From: Neurospora intermedia
Lineage: Eukaryota > Ascomycota > Sordariomycetes > Sordariales > Sordariaceae
NCBI GenBank assembly: GCA_037102815.1
Contig: BTPP01000008.1
Location: forward strand, 1,550,001 to 1,614,000
Reading direction: 5' to 3'
DNA length: 64,000 nt
The position numbers and the translations under genes were made by a program. The notes beneath the pieces are model-generated. The model searched no databases, was not told the origin of the DNA, and saw nothing but the letters and a program-made list of their open reading frames with translations. The first letter of the stretch is position 1. Every line of letters begins with the position of its first letter. This document shows, in pieces, positions 1-13,319 of this stretch.

Positions 1-685
1 GGGGGAGGCGTGTGAAGGCAATCAGATCACCTGGTTGTATCTATGCTGGGAAGCTGTAACCCAATTAGCATTCTTGTAACCCTTGAACATACAGCGGCAT
101 GGCGGCTTTTCTTTCTCTTGGTATACAGGATGTCCAGTGTTGTACAGTACATAGATCTGTAGAATAGTATTTTATGTGTGATGATAAAGAAAAAAAGGGT
201 ATTTTGTACATATATGGAATGGTTAAAACGACTTTGGAAACGGTTGCTTTATGGGTTTCGGTAGAGCAAAAGCGAACATGATCTCTTCTCTCATTAAGAC
301 CTTGGTGTCGAACATGGCTGTGGTGTGGTTTTTATGAACTCGCTTCAACACCGCCCCGATACCTTGTTCATCTTTTGGCAAGGATGCCATGATTGTGGCT
401 CTCAACAGCCGGGACCCGCAGCTCACAGTTGGCGGACTCGGAAGCTGTCTAAACCACGTCATGCACACGGCAATTGCAACTAGTATCGTTAGTATCGAAA
501 ACCATCATTTACGACGTCCTTCCTCTATTATGTACAAGGTGTCTAGCGGGAGGATACCGCTCTCATGTAAATCTCATACAGTACATCATTCAACAGCATT
601 TTGTTTTTTTTGGTTCTCGAGCCGGATACCTAGTAATTTTCAATATCATGACTCATAAACCTTGCCATCTAATCGCGCTCCCCGT
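1..685. other. intergenic stretch at the window edge
   Basis: No convincing gene is visible here. The short open frames lack recognisable protein features. The right end should hold the 3' UTR of the homoisocitrate dehydrogenase gene, whose stop codon ends at 686 on the minus strand. AT-rich runs near 185-200 and 600-612 fit a 3' flank. Confidence 0.5.
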
Positions 686-1879
<1,194 letters not shown>

Positions 1880-4056
1880 CTTTCTTTCTGTTTCAAGTGA
1901 CTTTGTAGAAGAGAAAAAGGAAAAAGTCTCGAGGAGTGGAGAAATGCCGACTGAGGAAAAGACAAAGTACCGCGGATAGCTTCCAAAATGTTGGACGAAT
2001 CATACCTCAGCATGGCTCACCAGGCCGGGATCGGACCAAAAGCGCCATAGTGAAGTGACTAATGGTATGTTCAACAGGGAGACTAGCCTGTTTGGGAAGT
2101 AAACATGCAGCATTCTCCAGGTTTATTGATCGCTGCGGGCTGTTCCGCAGCTTTTCCAGGATGGCCTGTCAGTGAGGTGATCTACTGTAGAGTGCCTACA
2201 TATGCCTCGACATCTCTGGCTTACGCAGTATGTATGGTAGAGGCGGCAGTGACGGAGAGTGAGGAATAACCTGGGAAAGATGACAAGACTCTGGAGTATC
2301 TCCAAAGGACGTGATTTCAGAAAAGATGGAGAGAGCAGGCCATATATGCTCTCGGCATCGCCAGCGCCGCCCATCTTCACGTGTCCTCATCGACAATCCA
2401 CAGGCCGTGGTAATGTCGACGTAGCATGATTCCACGTGTGAATTAGGTGGACGCCGGTCGTTTCGAGGTTTGGGTGTCATAATGGAAGTCCGGTTCCATC
2501 GTTTATTGCGCCAGGGGCACCTCCAATGCGAAACACGGACTTGAAACATCGTGAAATCGGGTTGAAGGGCGCCAAGCGTTTGTCACGGAGAGCTATCTGC
2601 CGGCCACATACGTACAGGAGCGGGATGTATGATCCAGAAAGTAAGATAAATGTCCGTGGTTGTAAGTATGTTTCGTTGCGTGCCTGTGTCAAGCCGGCAT
2701 ATGGTGAACATCGAGGATTGTACGACAATCAACTTGAACTGAAAGGAAGGCAGCCAGATTGAAAGATGGAAGTCTTTCAAAAGCTTGACATGTGTCGGTG
2801 CCCTTGAAATGGACTTTCCAATCACAACCTCACAACCACCAACACCGGCTAGCACTAACAACCCCCCAAAGAGCTCCTTAATTTAGACTGTTTGTGATAG
2901 CCAATGGCTTCATGCAAGAGAGCCTAGGCCAACACTCAGCCTTCAGCTTCTGTGGCACCTCATCGTGAACGTGCCAGTCTGTTGGAAGAGTTTTCTTCTC
3001 CATTACGATAGCCTCAACGGCAAATGTCTGAAATAGTCTCGGATTGGTTGGTTCGTGCCGCCTGGGCAGTGGCTATAACGGGATTCCTATTTCGATCCGA
3101 TCCAAAGACCCCTCAGCAAAAGAAAGTCAAGGCCTACATACCCAAACAGAAGTGAAGGCGATCCCATCCTATCCTGCCACGCTGATGCATCCGAAGCTCG
3201 TGTGTAAACTGAGGTAGCCGAGTGCCCGTACTGTTGACAGACGGGAATGACTCCCTGTTCTGGACCTGCAGCGAGGTGCACTTCCCTTCCCTTGTCTGCA
3301 TCAGAAGACCCAGCGCCGCATACGCTATTGCAATGCGACTCCGCTCGCCTGAAGTAGCCGTACTTTTTAAAGCATTTGCTCATTAAACGCGCCCCGGCCG
3401 TCACTTGTAGTGTAAACTCTCGACTGCCCGGTGGCACCACGTAAATCTGGGGAGTTTGCGATAGTTACCTCTCTCTTTCTCCGACCACATTACCTCTACC
3501 TACACCTTAGGTTTATCCCTCATCGTTCTGTTCCTTGTCGTTCATCAACACCCATCTATATCGCGCCAAGTGTCGCTTACACTCCCCCAACTTCCGCGCT
3601 ACAGTCATCCGCGACACGTTCTACGGACATCCCTACAAGCAAACAGCTCTCCCGATTTCTCGTCATAGCGTCACCAGCTCCACGCGCGCATCGCTTCCCT
3701 CCAGAGTCCCTGTTCCTCGGGTCAGGATCGTAGCTCCTCCTTATAGTGGCGCGTGGGGAAGCCGCTTCGAGTCTGTTACAACACGAAGACCCCTTGCGCA
3801 GGGTCCAGGGGCTTAAAGGAGGCACACGCCCGTTTGCCCCGATCTCTCCTTCCCGGACGCGACCACGATCCTCGACTTCCTTTAAACAAACAGTCCGATC
3901 CTTCTTCTCTCCGAGTCGACTTGGACTGTCGGCTACAAAAATCACCAGAACCAACCGCTCCTGCCACCTTGCCACAACATACTCTCATCATCACCTCGTG
4001 GCCCGACGCTTCTCAACTTCCCTAGGTCTTGCTCGAGCTCGAAAAAGTCAGCAGCC
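1880..4056. other. divergent intergenic region, about 2.2 kb
   Basis: Separates the minus-strand homoisocitrate dehydrogenase gene from the plus-strand disordered-protein gene. It should hold both promoters. The part from about 3470 to 4050 is pyrimidine-rich (many CTCT/TTCC runs), as is usual for long fungal leaders. Short frames in it show no recognisable motif. Confidence 0.5.
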
Positions 4057-5812
4057 ATGAGCGCGGTTAAGAACCTTCGGGCTATGTTCGAGCAGAAGGG
4101 GGAGACGAGCCCCCCGGATCGTGGCAGGTCGCCAGTCATCTCTCCAAGTAAGCAGTCTTCTGTTCCGCCATCTTCCACTCCCAATAGTCGCCATTTCCAT
4201 CACCTCGCTGTTTGCCTCTTCTCCAACTGCACTGGTCATCTTGGGTGTTGTTATCAACCACAACATCACACTATGCATGGACCATACTAATATCTAGTGT
4301 CTCTTTCAACCTCTAGCCGATTCTCCTAGGCCTTTGAACAAGATCAAAACGAGCTTCATCGCGGTTGAGAAAGGTGGAAGACTCGGGCTTCAACGGGAAG
4401 GCAGCAACGACTCCGAGACGCCCACACAACAAGCTCCAGCCGGCCCAGGCGACATCACAAGTCCTTTTGCTCCATCAGAAAAAGCCAATGCCGTTGACCA
4501 GATTATGGAGAAAATACCAGCACCGGCGAGTCCCGAGGCGAACCGTATACCGGCCGAGTCTCCAAAAGCGAACCAGAATGCTCAGAGTCCGATACACTCT
4601 GCTCAAGAACCACGAGCACAGAATGTAGAATCTTCGGCTAGCGCATCAGCGGAACCCAAGAGGTTGGAGCTAGATGGGGCTACCGGCTCGTCTACGACGG
4701 AGAGTGACTCCAAGTTACCAGAGAAGACGCAGGCACCCAATGGAGCTGGGGCTGGCAAAGACAAAGAGACAGATCCCAGCAAGCCGGCGGCGCGGACCGT
4801 CCCGAAAACAACAACAAAATCGAACCTCCCACCTCTTTCAACGTCTTCGGCCAACAAGACAGTAGCTAAGCCTGCCAAATCCCCCATCACTGCTGAAACC
4901 CCCAAGGCGCAAAACCCTACGACCACATCCAGTCAGACTCCGGGCAAGACCGCTACCCCGAAGCCTTCGGCGGCAAAGACCACGAAATCTCTCGGTTCCT
5001 CGCTCAACAAAAAGCCAGCGTCCTTGGCCCCATCTCCTGTCATCACCGGAAGCTCCAAGCCCAAGGCCAAGTCACCTACACGCCCAGCCGCTCTCCCAGA
5101 ACGCCTTACCACTCATACGGCTGCGTCTGGTTCCAAGCTCGGCAATGCGCGCGCCCAGTCGCAGACTCGCGAGCGAGGTCCTACCCCGGCTAGCCGTTCC
5201 TCTAGCAGAGCGAGAGTGCCATCCTCTACTATGTCGGCACCGAAAACGGCCACCTCGACCCTCAAGAGACAGAACTCGACCAAGAACCGGCCTCGCCCTA
5301 GTCTAGGTGTGCCTGTGAAGCAGACTGCGAAGGATCATCCGCCAACGAAGAAGGAAAAGGAAGTGGACGAAGGTTTTTTGGCACGCATGACGCGTCCAAC
5401 CGCGGCATCCGCCTCCAAGACCGCTGAGAAGGTTGTCACATCCCCACCCAGGAGGTCATCGGCCACCCCCGGACCTGCCGCGAAGAGAAGTCTCAGCAAG
5501 CCACGGACCAAAAAACCTGCCACTAAATCTGCAGCACCATCTGCGGCCACGACACCGAAACAGTCTCGTGCTGGTTCAGCTGCGGCCAAGGCTGAGCCGG
5601 TTCCCAAGGCAGAAGAAGCGGTTGAGGTGCCTCTCCCCACTGTGACTGAGACTCCTCAAGAGGTTGCTCAGCCGGTAGAGGAAGCCGCCGAAGCTCCCCA
5701 AACCCCCACTTCTGACGTTCATGATGTTAAGGAGGAGATGCCAGCCCAGGAGACTGAAGCTGCCCCCTCGTCCGCTGCCGAGGTTGTTGATACCACCGAT
5801 GCTGACATCTAG
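4057..5812 (+). CDS. conserved disordered Ser/Pro/Ala/Lys-rich protein
   Basis: CDS is join(4057..4147, 4317..5812), 528 residues; the intron has GTAAGC and CTCTAG ends and phase 1. Exon 1 encodes MSAVKNLRAMFEQK and leads into SPRPLNKIKTSFIAVEKGGRLG, a short N-terminal block that looks conserved. Residues from about 60 to 500 are low-complexity and basic (Pro, Ala, Lys, Ser, Thr), with a second more ordered patch containing KEKEVDEGFLARMTRP. The C-terminus is acidic and Glu/Ala/Val-rich. No enzyme motif, signal peptide or membrane span was seen. The layout suggests a scaffold or a cytoskeleton- or nucleus-associated protein, but no function can be assigned. Its 3' end converges on the mitochondrial uS8 gene. 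Confidence 0.8.
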
Positions 5813-6537
5813 GAGCACGGCGAGGAGAAGTCTGCCAGCACTTCGGAATTCACGCACACTTCTGATTCGTAAAAGGAAGCCAGAAATGGTGGATGTGATC
5901 GCTTTTTGGCCTGTAGAGTCTTTTTTAATCACCCCCCTATTACTTGTTCGAGACAGTGAAAGAGGGGGATGCAGTGTTACTGGGTTAGCACGTTTCATGA
6001 TACCTTTGTAGAAAAACCAATTACACATTTGTAAGAAGCTGGCGACGCATGAAGTATGAATGCATAGCAGATAGTGGGTTGCACAGCACCCTAGAGCAGG
6101 ACGAATTGATTCAATTCCTTATCAATGTTCGTGATTTTCATTTCAAAAGTGGTTGCCTATGATCTGGTTATCATATACATATACAATAGCATACAGAATG
6201 CCCGCTCGGCGTCTTTCATGGCCTCATACTTGACCTCGCATTTACACGACATGAACCAAGGATATGCTCTGCCTTGCCAATGTCCATTCCTTTTCATGTT
6301 TGTACAGTCCTGCTAAGTCGCCTAGTGTACAATGGAATCACATCCGTATCGTACACTGCGCACAGAAATGGTTGGCCCCATTTCAGGTTTGGGATCCTCC
6401 CAAAGTGCGGTGACTCTTCCTCCTCTTCTTCTATTCCTCCTCCCTTCCTTCCCAACGATGTCTTCTTTCCCCAAATCCATGTCCTATCCTAACCGTCCAT
6501 CCTTGAGACCCTCCGACTTTCTCCTTTTTCTACCCAT
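5813..6537. other. convergent intergenic region
   Basis: Lies between the stop of the disordered-protein gene (+) and the stop of the uS8m gene (-), so it should hold two 3' UTRs. Runs such as 6402-6460 are pyrimidine-rich. No gene is supported. Confidence 0.5.
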
Positions 6538-7023
6538 CTATTTTACCTTGCACAAAACCAACCCACCAACTTTCCTCTCCACTGCCTCCCTAACCTCCAA
6601 CACACCTCTATCAGTGTTCACAAACAAACACTCGCCCAACTGCAACCCTTTCATGTATCCCGCGGGAAAGCCCCTCGCCACACGGTTCAGCTCTTCCAGG
6701 GAGGCAGTCACCAGCCTCGACGGCTTCGAAATCGGCTTCAGCTCCTTTAGGACAGGTTCCTCATTCCAGTACTTGAGTCCCACCCACAACCGGCGCGTGG
6801 CCACGTTGGCACTGGTCACGGGCTCGGGCTCGTAGGTCATGAGGGCCTCGGGCGTGGGCGGGTGAGGACCGCCCCGCGTGATGGAGGAGATGAAGCCGGC
6901 GCGGTGCAGGGCCAGGGCGAGGGCGAGATTGTACTTGGTGTTGGGCAGGGAGGTCAGGCCCAGGCGAGCGCGCGAGGCGTTTTGGAGGTGCGAGCACATG
7001 TTGGTAATTTGTTGGATGCCCAT
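6538..7023 (-). CDS. mrps8: mitochondrial small ribosomal subunit protein uS8m
   Basis: Single-exon gene, 161 residues. It is a bacterial-type S8 protein of the mitochondrial ribosome that binds the central domain of the small-subunit rRNA. The N-terminal half carries MCSHLQNASRARL and LALALALHRAGFI, matching the S8 start (conserved N/R residues that contact rRNA). The C-terminal half has the S8 signature region RLVTASLEELNRVARG...GLQLGECLFVNTDRGVLEVREA, followed by the short final strand GGLVLCKVK. The length fits fungal mitochondrial S8. A TATA-like TTTATAA and a GA/CT repeat lie about 80-105 bases upstream of the start. Confidence 0.93.
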   Translation of the reverse strand: MGIQQITNMCSHLQNASRARLGLTSLPNTKYNLALALALHRAGFISSITRGGPHPPTPEALMTYEPEPVTSANVATRRLWVGLKYWNEEPVLKELKPISKPSRLVTASLEELNRVARGFPAGYMKGLQLGECLFVNTDRGVLEVREAVERKVGGLVLCKVK

Positions 7024-8380
7024 TTTGAAGGTTTGATGATGCCCGTGTGGGACTTTTTGTGTTGCTGAAGAGAGAGAGAAATGGGTGTGTACTGGGTGGT
7101 GGGTTATAAAGAGAGAGAGAGAGAGAGAGGTCGGCCGTCGTCGCGTAAGTCGTCGGGTCGATTGGCTGGTTTGGCTTGGTCCGTCCGTCCGGAGTAGAGT
7201 GCTCGGGAGATGCAGAGGCGAACTAGGGACCTTGCGAGATGAAGAGAGAAGGATGATTGATGCGGATGAGGAATCGGTGCTGCAGCGATAGGGCGTCTTG
7301 AAGTTAGTCTAGGCGTGCCGATGAAGTTTCGCGGGACAATAAAAAAGAAAAAGGGAAGTTGCAACGCACACAAATCGGGAGACCGTAGCTGTTGCGCACA
7401 GTCGGGTGGCCGTCACGGGTCGGTGGTCGTGAAGGAGGAATTCGGACTTCGGAGGAGCCGTAAAAACAAGTGGAGGTTTCGGGAGTCGCGAATGCGGCGC
7501 GCAACGGGGTCCGGATGCGAATTGCGGTTTCGAGGTCTCGATCGGGGTGGCTCCGTTAAGTTGTGCTGCCGATTTTTTGTCCCCCTGCTGCCCTGTCCCG
7601 CCGCTTCTGCCGTACACTACGGGCTGGCGGGCGTGCGTGCGTTTGCTTGGCCGCCGGGGCCGTGTGGAGGACGGGCGGGCAGGGATGGCTCGAGAAAAGA
7701 CCTGGGCGCTGAAAGAGTGAATGACCTCCACTGTGCCTTGCACCAAAGTCACTGCAAAAGAGACCCCTGCTGCCCTGAAAGGCCTCCCTCCCGTCCGCCA
7801 GAGAGGTAGAGAGGCCACTGCAGAAGGTGTCGGGTCTGCCCGGTGGGGCTTTCTAGCTCTCCAGGTTTATTGGGATGGATCCTGCTTTACCCCACCTTTT
7901 TTCTTGTCTTTCCCTCCCGCTCCTTTCCCTCCTCGTCAATTGTGAAAGAAGGACTGGAGAGTGTGACAATTGAATTGACTTGCTCGTGCTTCTTTCTTGG
8001 CATCCCACCTTAAGCGCCCAGGCGGACCATCCAGTGACCATCCAGGACGATGCAACCACCAGGCAAGGTCACTTCTACCGGCACTAGGGGTCGCATCACC
8101 GACCTATCGTGCGCGCTGGTTGGATGGCTGTGTGCTGATTGCGCCATGAAGTGAGAGCCGAATGTGAAGAACCAGACCACGGTCTCCTGCAAGGGTATGT
8201 AAGAGACGCGGAAGCCGAGTGGCTCTTGTTTTCTTTGGGTTCCGTCATCTCTGATATTAGGCGTGGAAGCCCTCGGGTGGGAAGCTGATAAAGTTTGCTG
8301 TCTTTCGGTTTTCTCAATATTCTCTACCGTTGTTGGGTTGTTGTGTTTGTTCACTCAAGCGAGTTCGTTGATCACAAAAG
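7024..8380. other. divergent intergenic region
   Basis: Upstream region shared by uS8m (-) and the proline-rich protein gene at 8381 (+). It contains the (GA)n tract noted separately and GC-rich sequence around 7500-7700. Overlapping open frames on both strands here look like chance frames; none has a recognisable motif. Confidence 0.5.
7104..7129 (-). promoter_or_regulatory. TATA-like box next to a (GA)n tract, uS8m promoter
   Basis: Read on the minus strand, a CT-dinucleotide run (positions 7129-7111) is followed directly by TTTATAA (7110-7104), about 80 bases before the uS8m ATG at 7023. The position fits a core promoter or a leader element. The function is inferred only. Confidence 0.4.
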
Positions 8381-9889
8381 ATGGCCGCCCGTGAAGGAGA
8401 GGAGAACGTCGGCACGTTGTAAGTTTGTCTTCCGTTGATCCCACGAAGAAAGAGGTGATAGTTCCTGGGCGCATTCTGACTGATAGATTCGCTTCATAGC
8501 TTTGGTGATATCCACTACTTCTACGGCCCTCCAACAAATAACCCGCCTCATCACAGGTTCGACAAGGGCTCCTATGTATACCTCTTCGAAGATGCCAACT
8601 TGGGCCGCGCACGGCTGGAGATTGCGAACCAACCTGGAAGGGAAGATCAAGATGCTTTCGATGGCTGTAAGCATTAGGATTCCAGAGTGAGAGCTCGGGA
8701 CGACAGTCAGTGGGAAGGCTAACATCATGTGTCGCCAGACCTCGACAAAACCCATCTCGAGTACGATTACAACCACACCTGCCTCGTGACTTTGACGGTT
8801 GGCGAGGTCGAGGGCTACGAGGAGTGGCATCTACCAACATACGACCCTCATAACCAGGCCAAGTACCACTACAAGCTTCACTCGCTCGACATTTACTTTC
8901 ACAACCATCAAGATGCTCTGCAATTCGTCAATGGCATCCGGCGTGTGCTCCCTCCGCACCAGTGCGATGTTCACAACGAGCCAGGACCACCACCTCGGCA
9001 CGATACCGAAGTCAGCGCGGTAGTCCAGCAACTCGAGAGGGCAGCAATCGCTGACCACGGTACACCCCCTACCACTCTATCACAGCCTCCGCAAGTTGGC
9101 GCAATCCAGTCTTTTGCTCCGCCGCCCATGTCTGCAGTATCTGCTTCCCACGATCACTCGACACCATCGCCTCAAGCATTCGTTCCGATGGCCTATAACC
9201 CGGCTGCGCCACCTGCTGCCGAGCCCGTACGATACCGCGAGAAGACGCCTCCCCCAGAGGATGCCGCGGTGAACCCATTGCACCAGACTCTGGCCTACGA
9301 TGCGACCACTCCCTTCTCACCAGGCCTGCCTCCTCCCAGCGGTCGTGGACCCTTGAGCCCAGGCATTCCTCCGCCAAACCTACAGCACCCGCCTGGAGCT
9401 CCGACCTTTGCTGCTCCTCCCCAACACAGCGTGACCTCGCCCGGCTTCGCGCCCCAGGGATTTGGCGCGCTTGGAGGCGGCTACCCGACCGGCCTCAGCC
9501 AACCGCCCGTACACCCCGGCGTACAAAGGTCTGTCACCATGCCTGGTGGGCTCCCCAGTCCCGGTCTCGTCAGCCCTGGATTTGCTAGCCCATATGGCCA
9601 AGGATACCCAGCCCAACCTGCTTCGGTCGCTGCTGTTGGCGGCTACGGAGCCGTTCCTCCTACTCCCACGCCACCTGCTGCTGGTTACGTGGCTGCGCCG
9701 TCGCCGATACCGCCGTCGATGCAGCAAGGAGCGGGTTATGGACAAAATGTCGCTGGACAGCAAGAGTATGGGGTCCACCATCAGTTGTATGTGCCTGAGC
9801 AGAAGAAGGGTAGGCTAGAAGAGGGTGCAGGCAAGTTGGAGAGGGGAGTGACGGGCATGTTGAAGAAGTTTGAGAAGAAGTTTATTTGA
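8381..9889 (+). CDS. conserved fungal protein with ordered N-terminus and proline-rich tail
   Basis: CDS is join(8381..8418, 8500..8666, 8739..9889), 451 residues. Introns have GTAAGT/CATAG and GTAAGC/GCCAG ends with branch-like CTGAC and CTAAC. Residues 1 to about 150 are ordered and rich in aromatic and acidic residues (GDIHYFYGPPTNNPPHHRF, SYVYLFEDANLGRARLEI, HKYKLHSLDIYFHN-like segments), suggesting a small beta-rich domain. Residues about 170-410 are Pro/Ala/Gly/Ser-rich and probably disordered. The C-terminus ends in a predicted amphipathic helix with GKLERGVTGMLKKFEKKFI, which could be a lipid- or partner-binding tail. I do not recognise the family, and no signal peptide was seen. Confidence 0.8.
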
Positions 9890-10283
9890 GCGATGGCGGG
9901 GCGTTATTGGATGAGACGTGTTTGGGAACCTTATTAGCGGTTTAGGTGTTCTGGGGTATACCAATTGAGAACAGATTCTACATCGTCAGTGCGAACGTCA
10001 CATAACAGCCATTTGACATTGTGAGCGGATAAACGAGTTTTGACAATAGCATCAACCAATCCATCGATATCCATTGTAAAAGGGTTAGGGTTGAAGGTGA
10101 CTCCAGACCCACGATGACAAATTCAGATGCGTTTTGACCTTTTTTTTTTTCGAGTTCACATGGAACGAAAGCGCCGCATGCCGACGCCGTCATATCTCAA
10201 CTCAAATCAGCGCTTAGTTCTATCTCAGATCCACGTGTCGTCTCACCCACCACCGCAGCAATTGGTTTGAAACACAAAAAGAA
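9890..10283. other. short intergenic region
   Basis: Lies between two plus-strand genes and should hold the 3' UTR of the proline-rich gene and the promoter of the Yae1-type gene. A run of T (10139-10150) is the only visible feature. Confidence 0.5.
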
Positions 10284-11378
10284 ATGTTCATGCGCCAAAT
10301 CTCCTCCAGAGAAGACCCCGACCTCTTCACCACCATGTCCTCATCCGGTCGCATCGCCAACAACGCCGGCGCCGGCGTCGCTCCCACAGCGCCTGCAGTC
10401 GAATACCACAACCCAACAGACGACACCACCCTTTCCATTGAGGACAACAGCAACACAACATTGGATGACGTCTGGGGCGACGATGGCGACGACAACGATG
10501 ATGATGTCTGGGGTGACGACTCACATTCTCACTCCCACTCACATGAAGATCACCATCACCCTCACCATCACGAAGCAACGGTGAGAGGCCATGGTGGGCA
10601 TAATCACCCGTCAGACATCCCCCGCCTCCAGCAGGAACACACCACAGCCGGCTACCGCGATGGCATCACTGTTGCCAAAGCCGAGCACGTGCAGGCTGGG
10701 TTTGACGAGGGGTTTGGGCTGGGAGCGACGATCGGCGCGATGGCGGGGCAATTGTTGGGGGTTTTGGAGGGGTTGAGTTTTTCTCTTGGCTCTTCTTCTT
10801 CGTCGGCGAAGGGGCGCAACAAACCACCACAGCAGGAGGATGGTGAAGGAGAAGGGGAGGAGGAGGAGGAGGATATCAAGGAGAGAGTCAAGTGGTTGTT
10901 GGCGGAAGCGGAAAAGGATCTCAGCGTGCACAGTATCTACGGCAAGGAGTACTGGGATGAGGATGGGACTTGGAAGTTTGAGGTCCCAGGGGAGACAGAG
11001 GAGCAGCATGAGCGGTATCAACATCCTGAGCGAGAGCAACCGCAACAACAACTGCAACAACAACAGCGACAGCAACAGAGGGATCAAGAGGACATGGAAG
11101 AGGAGGACCAAAAGAGAGAGGAAAAAGAAGAAGCAGAGCCAGAAATCCTCTTTCCTGACATTGCTCTAGCACATCCGCTCATCAAGAAGTGGGATCAGAT
11201 TATCCGGACCGAGCTGGCGGATAGGTTTGGCTTGGTGTGGGATGTTGCGGTGTTGCTGCCGAGGAGCGAGGAGGATGAACATGAGGAGGGTCATGAGCAT
11301 GGTCATGTGGTGAAGGGTTCGGAAGAGCAGAAAGATGCGAAGCCGGTGAGGGCGACCAGTCAGGCGCTGGCTTGGTGA
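10284..11378 (+). CDS. yae1: Yae1-family protein (deca-GX3 motif)
   Basis: Single exon, 364 residues from the first ATG at 10284; an ATG at 10335 with a better context (CACCATGTCC) would give 347. The diagnostic part is at residues about 122-163, where glycines recur every four residues (GYRDG...[21 protein letters not shown]), the deca-GX3 pattern of Yae1/Lto1 proteins. In yeast, Yae1 with Lto1 adapts the cytosolic iron-sulfur targeting complex to the ABC protein Rli1. Extra features here are an acidic N-terminus with VWGDD repeats, a His-rich block at residues about 79-98, and Gln- and Glu-rich stretches near 250-290. The WGDD motif followed by deca-GX3 matches the family order. A Lto1 partner was not seen in this window. 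Confidence 0.85.
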   Translation: MFMRQISSREDPDLFTTMSSSGRIANNAGAGVAPTAPAVEYHNPTDDTTLSIEDNSNTTLDDVWGDDGDDNDDDVWGDDSHSHSHSHEDHHHPHHHEATVRGHGGHNHPSDIPRLQQEHTTAGYRDGITVAKAEHVQAGFDEGFGLGATIGAMAGQLLGVLEGLSFSLGSSSSSAKGRNKPPQQEDGEGEGEEEEEDIKERVKWLLAEAEKDLSVHSIYGKEYWDEDGTWKFEVPGETEEQHERYQHPEREQPQQQLQQQQRQQQRDQEDMEEEDQKREEKEEAEPEILFPDIALAHPLIKKWDQIIRTELADRFGLVWDVAVLLPRSEEDEHEEGHEHGHVVKGSEEQKDAKPVRATSQALAW

Positions 11379-12305
11379 AGGCTGAAAAAATATGAGGGCA
11401 GAGAGAGTAAATGGTTGAGGGACGTTTTGATGGGGGTGAGAACAGCTGCAGAGGGAACTTGAGGGTTCTGTGAACTCGGGTCAAGAGTGTCTGCATCTTC
11501 TCACCCTGGACGGGTGTAAAAACGCCATTGTGACACCCCTTCGTTCTTGTTTTGGCTATCATGCCGAGAAAATATAACGTACTGATGGAGTTAAAATATT
11601 CACCCCTGAACCTGAAAAATGAAAAGAATACCATAGTGTAGATACGGCACTATGCGAATGTTTCCATGCAGTGCGAGAATCTTCGAGTTTAATGATGCTA
11701 TTCCCAAAATGCAACTTTAAAGTTTGTCAATGGTAACAAAGCATTACGAATGACTCGAGCCGGGGTGCACCCTTGACCCACCTTCCCAACAAGCGAGTCG
11801 CCCCGCTTACTGAAGGCTGAACAACGAAGGCCGAGTCAGGTATCCCGGGCGTTGTCATCCGTTATTCAGCAATGCTCCAGTCCGATGAGCTAAGCAACCA
11901 TACAGTGCTTGTAATTACAACGATACCACGTCGTACGGGAATCAATGACACCATTTCCAGCCAGTTAGGGAAAGGTCGTCGCATGATGGAGGATCTGCGA
12001 GCCTAGAGCCCTCCCGATCTGCTCTCCAGTGGACGCTGTTACCCTTTGTTGCCGATTTGCAGTTGATTACGGTAATCATGACGAATCCAGATCGGTCTCA
12101 CAACGTGTTATCGGCGTTGATGGATTGCAGGTTCATCCCGCTGGGTTTCAAGACGACCCCTGATCCCATGAGGAGGAGTTCATCGTATATAAGGACGACT
12201 GTGCCACATGCTCTGTACATCTAAATTCTTCCCACAATAACGTCTGCTTTTTCATACGATACCCAATATACCAACAATCATACCTAATTAATATCCTTAA
12301 TCAAG
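11379..12305. other. intergenic region upstream of the quinone reductase gene
   Basis: Holds the 3' UTR of the Yae1-type gene and the promoter and leader of the quinone reductase gene, including a TATA box at 12186. No further gene is supported. Confidence 0.55.
12186..12192 (+). promoter_or_regulatory. TATA box of the quinone reductase gene
   Basis: TATATAA lies 120 bases before the ATG at 12306. The distance and the AT-poor surroundings fit a core promoter of a regulated fungal gene. Confidence 0.5.
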
Positions 12306-13319
12306 ATGGCGCCCAAGATCGCGATTGTTTACGTAGGTATCCGTCGTTCTTGATGTGTCGGACAAACGGCTAATCAACAATCTCTAGTACTCTATGTACG
12401 GCCACATCAGGCAGCTCGCTGAGGCTGCCAAGGCCGGCATTGAGAAGGCCGGTGGCACCGCCGACCTCTACCAGTGAGTAAACCAATACTCTGCGATTCA
12501 CCACTTGAACGAGTGCGCTGACATATCCATCAGAGTCCCCGAGACCCTCTCCGACGAGGTCCTCGCCAAGATGTACGCCCCGCCCAAGCCCACCGACATC
12601 CCCGTCATTGAGGACCCTGCGATCCTCAAGGAGTACGATGGCTTCCTCTTCGGCATCCCCACCAGATACGGCAACTTCCCCGCCCAGTGGAGGGCCTTCT
12701 GGGACAAGACCGGCGGTCTCTGGGCCACCGGCGGTCTCTACGGCAAGGCGGCCGGTCTCTTCATCTCCACTGCTGGTCTCGGCGGTGGCCAGGAGTCGAC
12801 TGCCATTGCGGCCATGAGCACTCTCGCCCACCACGGCATCATCTATGTGCCTCTCGGCTACGCCAAGGTGTTCGGTGAGCTGTCCGACCTCTCGGCGGTC
12901 CACGGCGGCAGCCCTTGGGGTTCCGGCACCCTTTCTGGCGGTGATGGCAGCAGACAGCCCAGCGAGAGCGAGTTGAAGGTTGCGGGCATTCAGGGCGAGG
13001 AGTTCTACAACACCTTGTCCAAGCTTACCGGTGCGTGAGAAACTGCAACTGGTATGCATCCTTTGGTTGTGATGTGCGCGAAATCGATGTCATTGCGAGT
13101 GGTTGCTAACGGTGATTCTCCTCAAAAGGCTCGAAGAAGGCGAAGACAAGTGACACTGGCGCGAAAGCAACTGCCGTTGCTGCCAATCAACCAGCTTCGC
13201 AGCCCAAGCCGGCGCCGCAGCAGAAGAAGGAACCCGTGAAGCAAGAACAGCAACCTACTAAGCAGAAGGAAGCCAAAGAAGGGCCTTGCGGGTTGCCGTC
13301 CAAATGCGTCATCCTTTGA
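12306..13319 (+). CDS. WrbA/Pst2/Ycp4-type NAD(P)H:quinone reductase with CAAX tail
   Basis: Flavodoxin-fold enzyme expected to reduce quinones by two electrons with FMN and protect against oxidative stress. CDS is join(12306..12332, 12388..12473, 12534..13030, 13129..13319), 266 residues. KIAIVYYSMYGHI is the FMN phosphate loop; [12 protein letters not shown] and [10 protein letters not shown] are the other FMN loops, and PLGYAK...GGSPWGSGT is typical of the WrbA group. The core ends at LTG. The fourth exon, reached by splicing at GTGCGT with branch GCTAAC and acceptor AAAAG, adds a Lys/Gln/Pro-rich linker and ends [10 protein letters not shown], a CAAX box with leucine last, favouring geranylgeranylation and membrane attachment. 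Reading through this intron instead stops after LTGA at 13038 and gives a soluble form. Confidence 0.88.
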
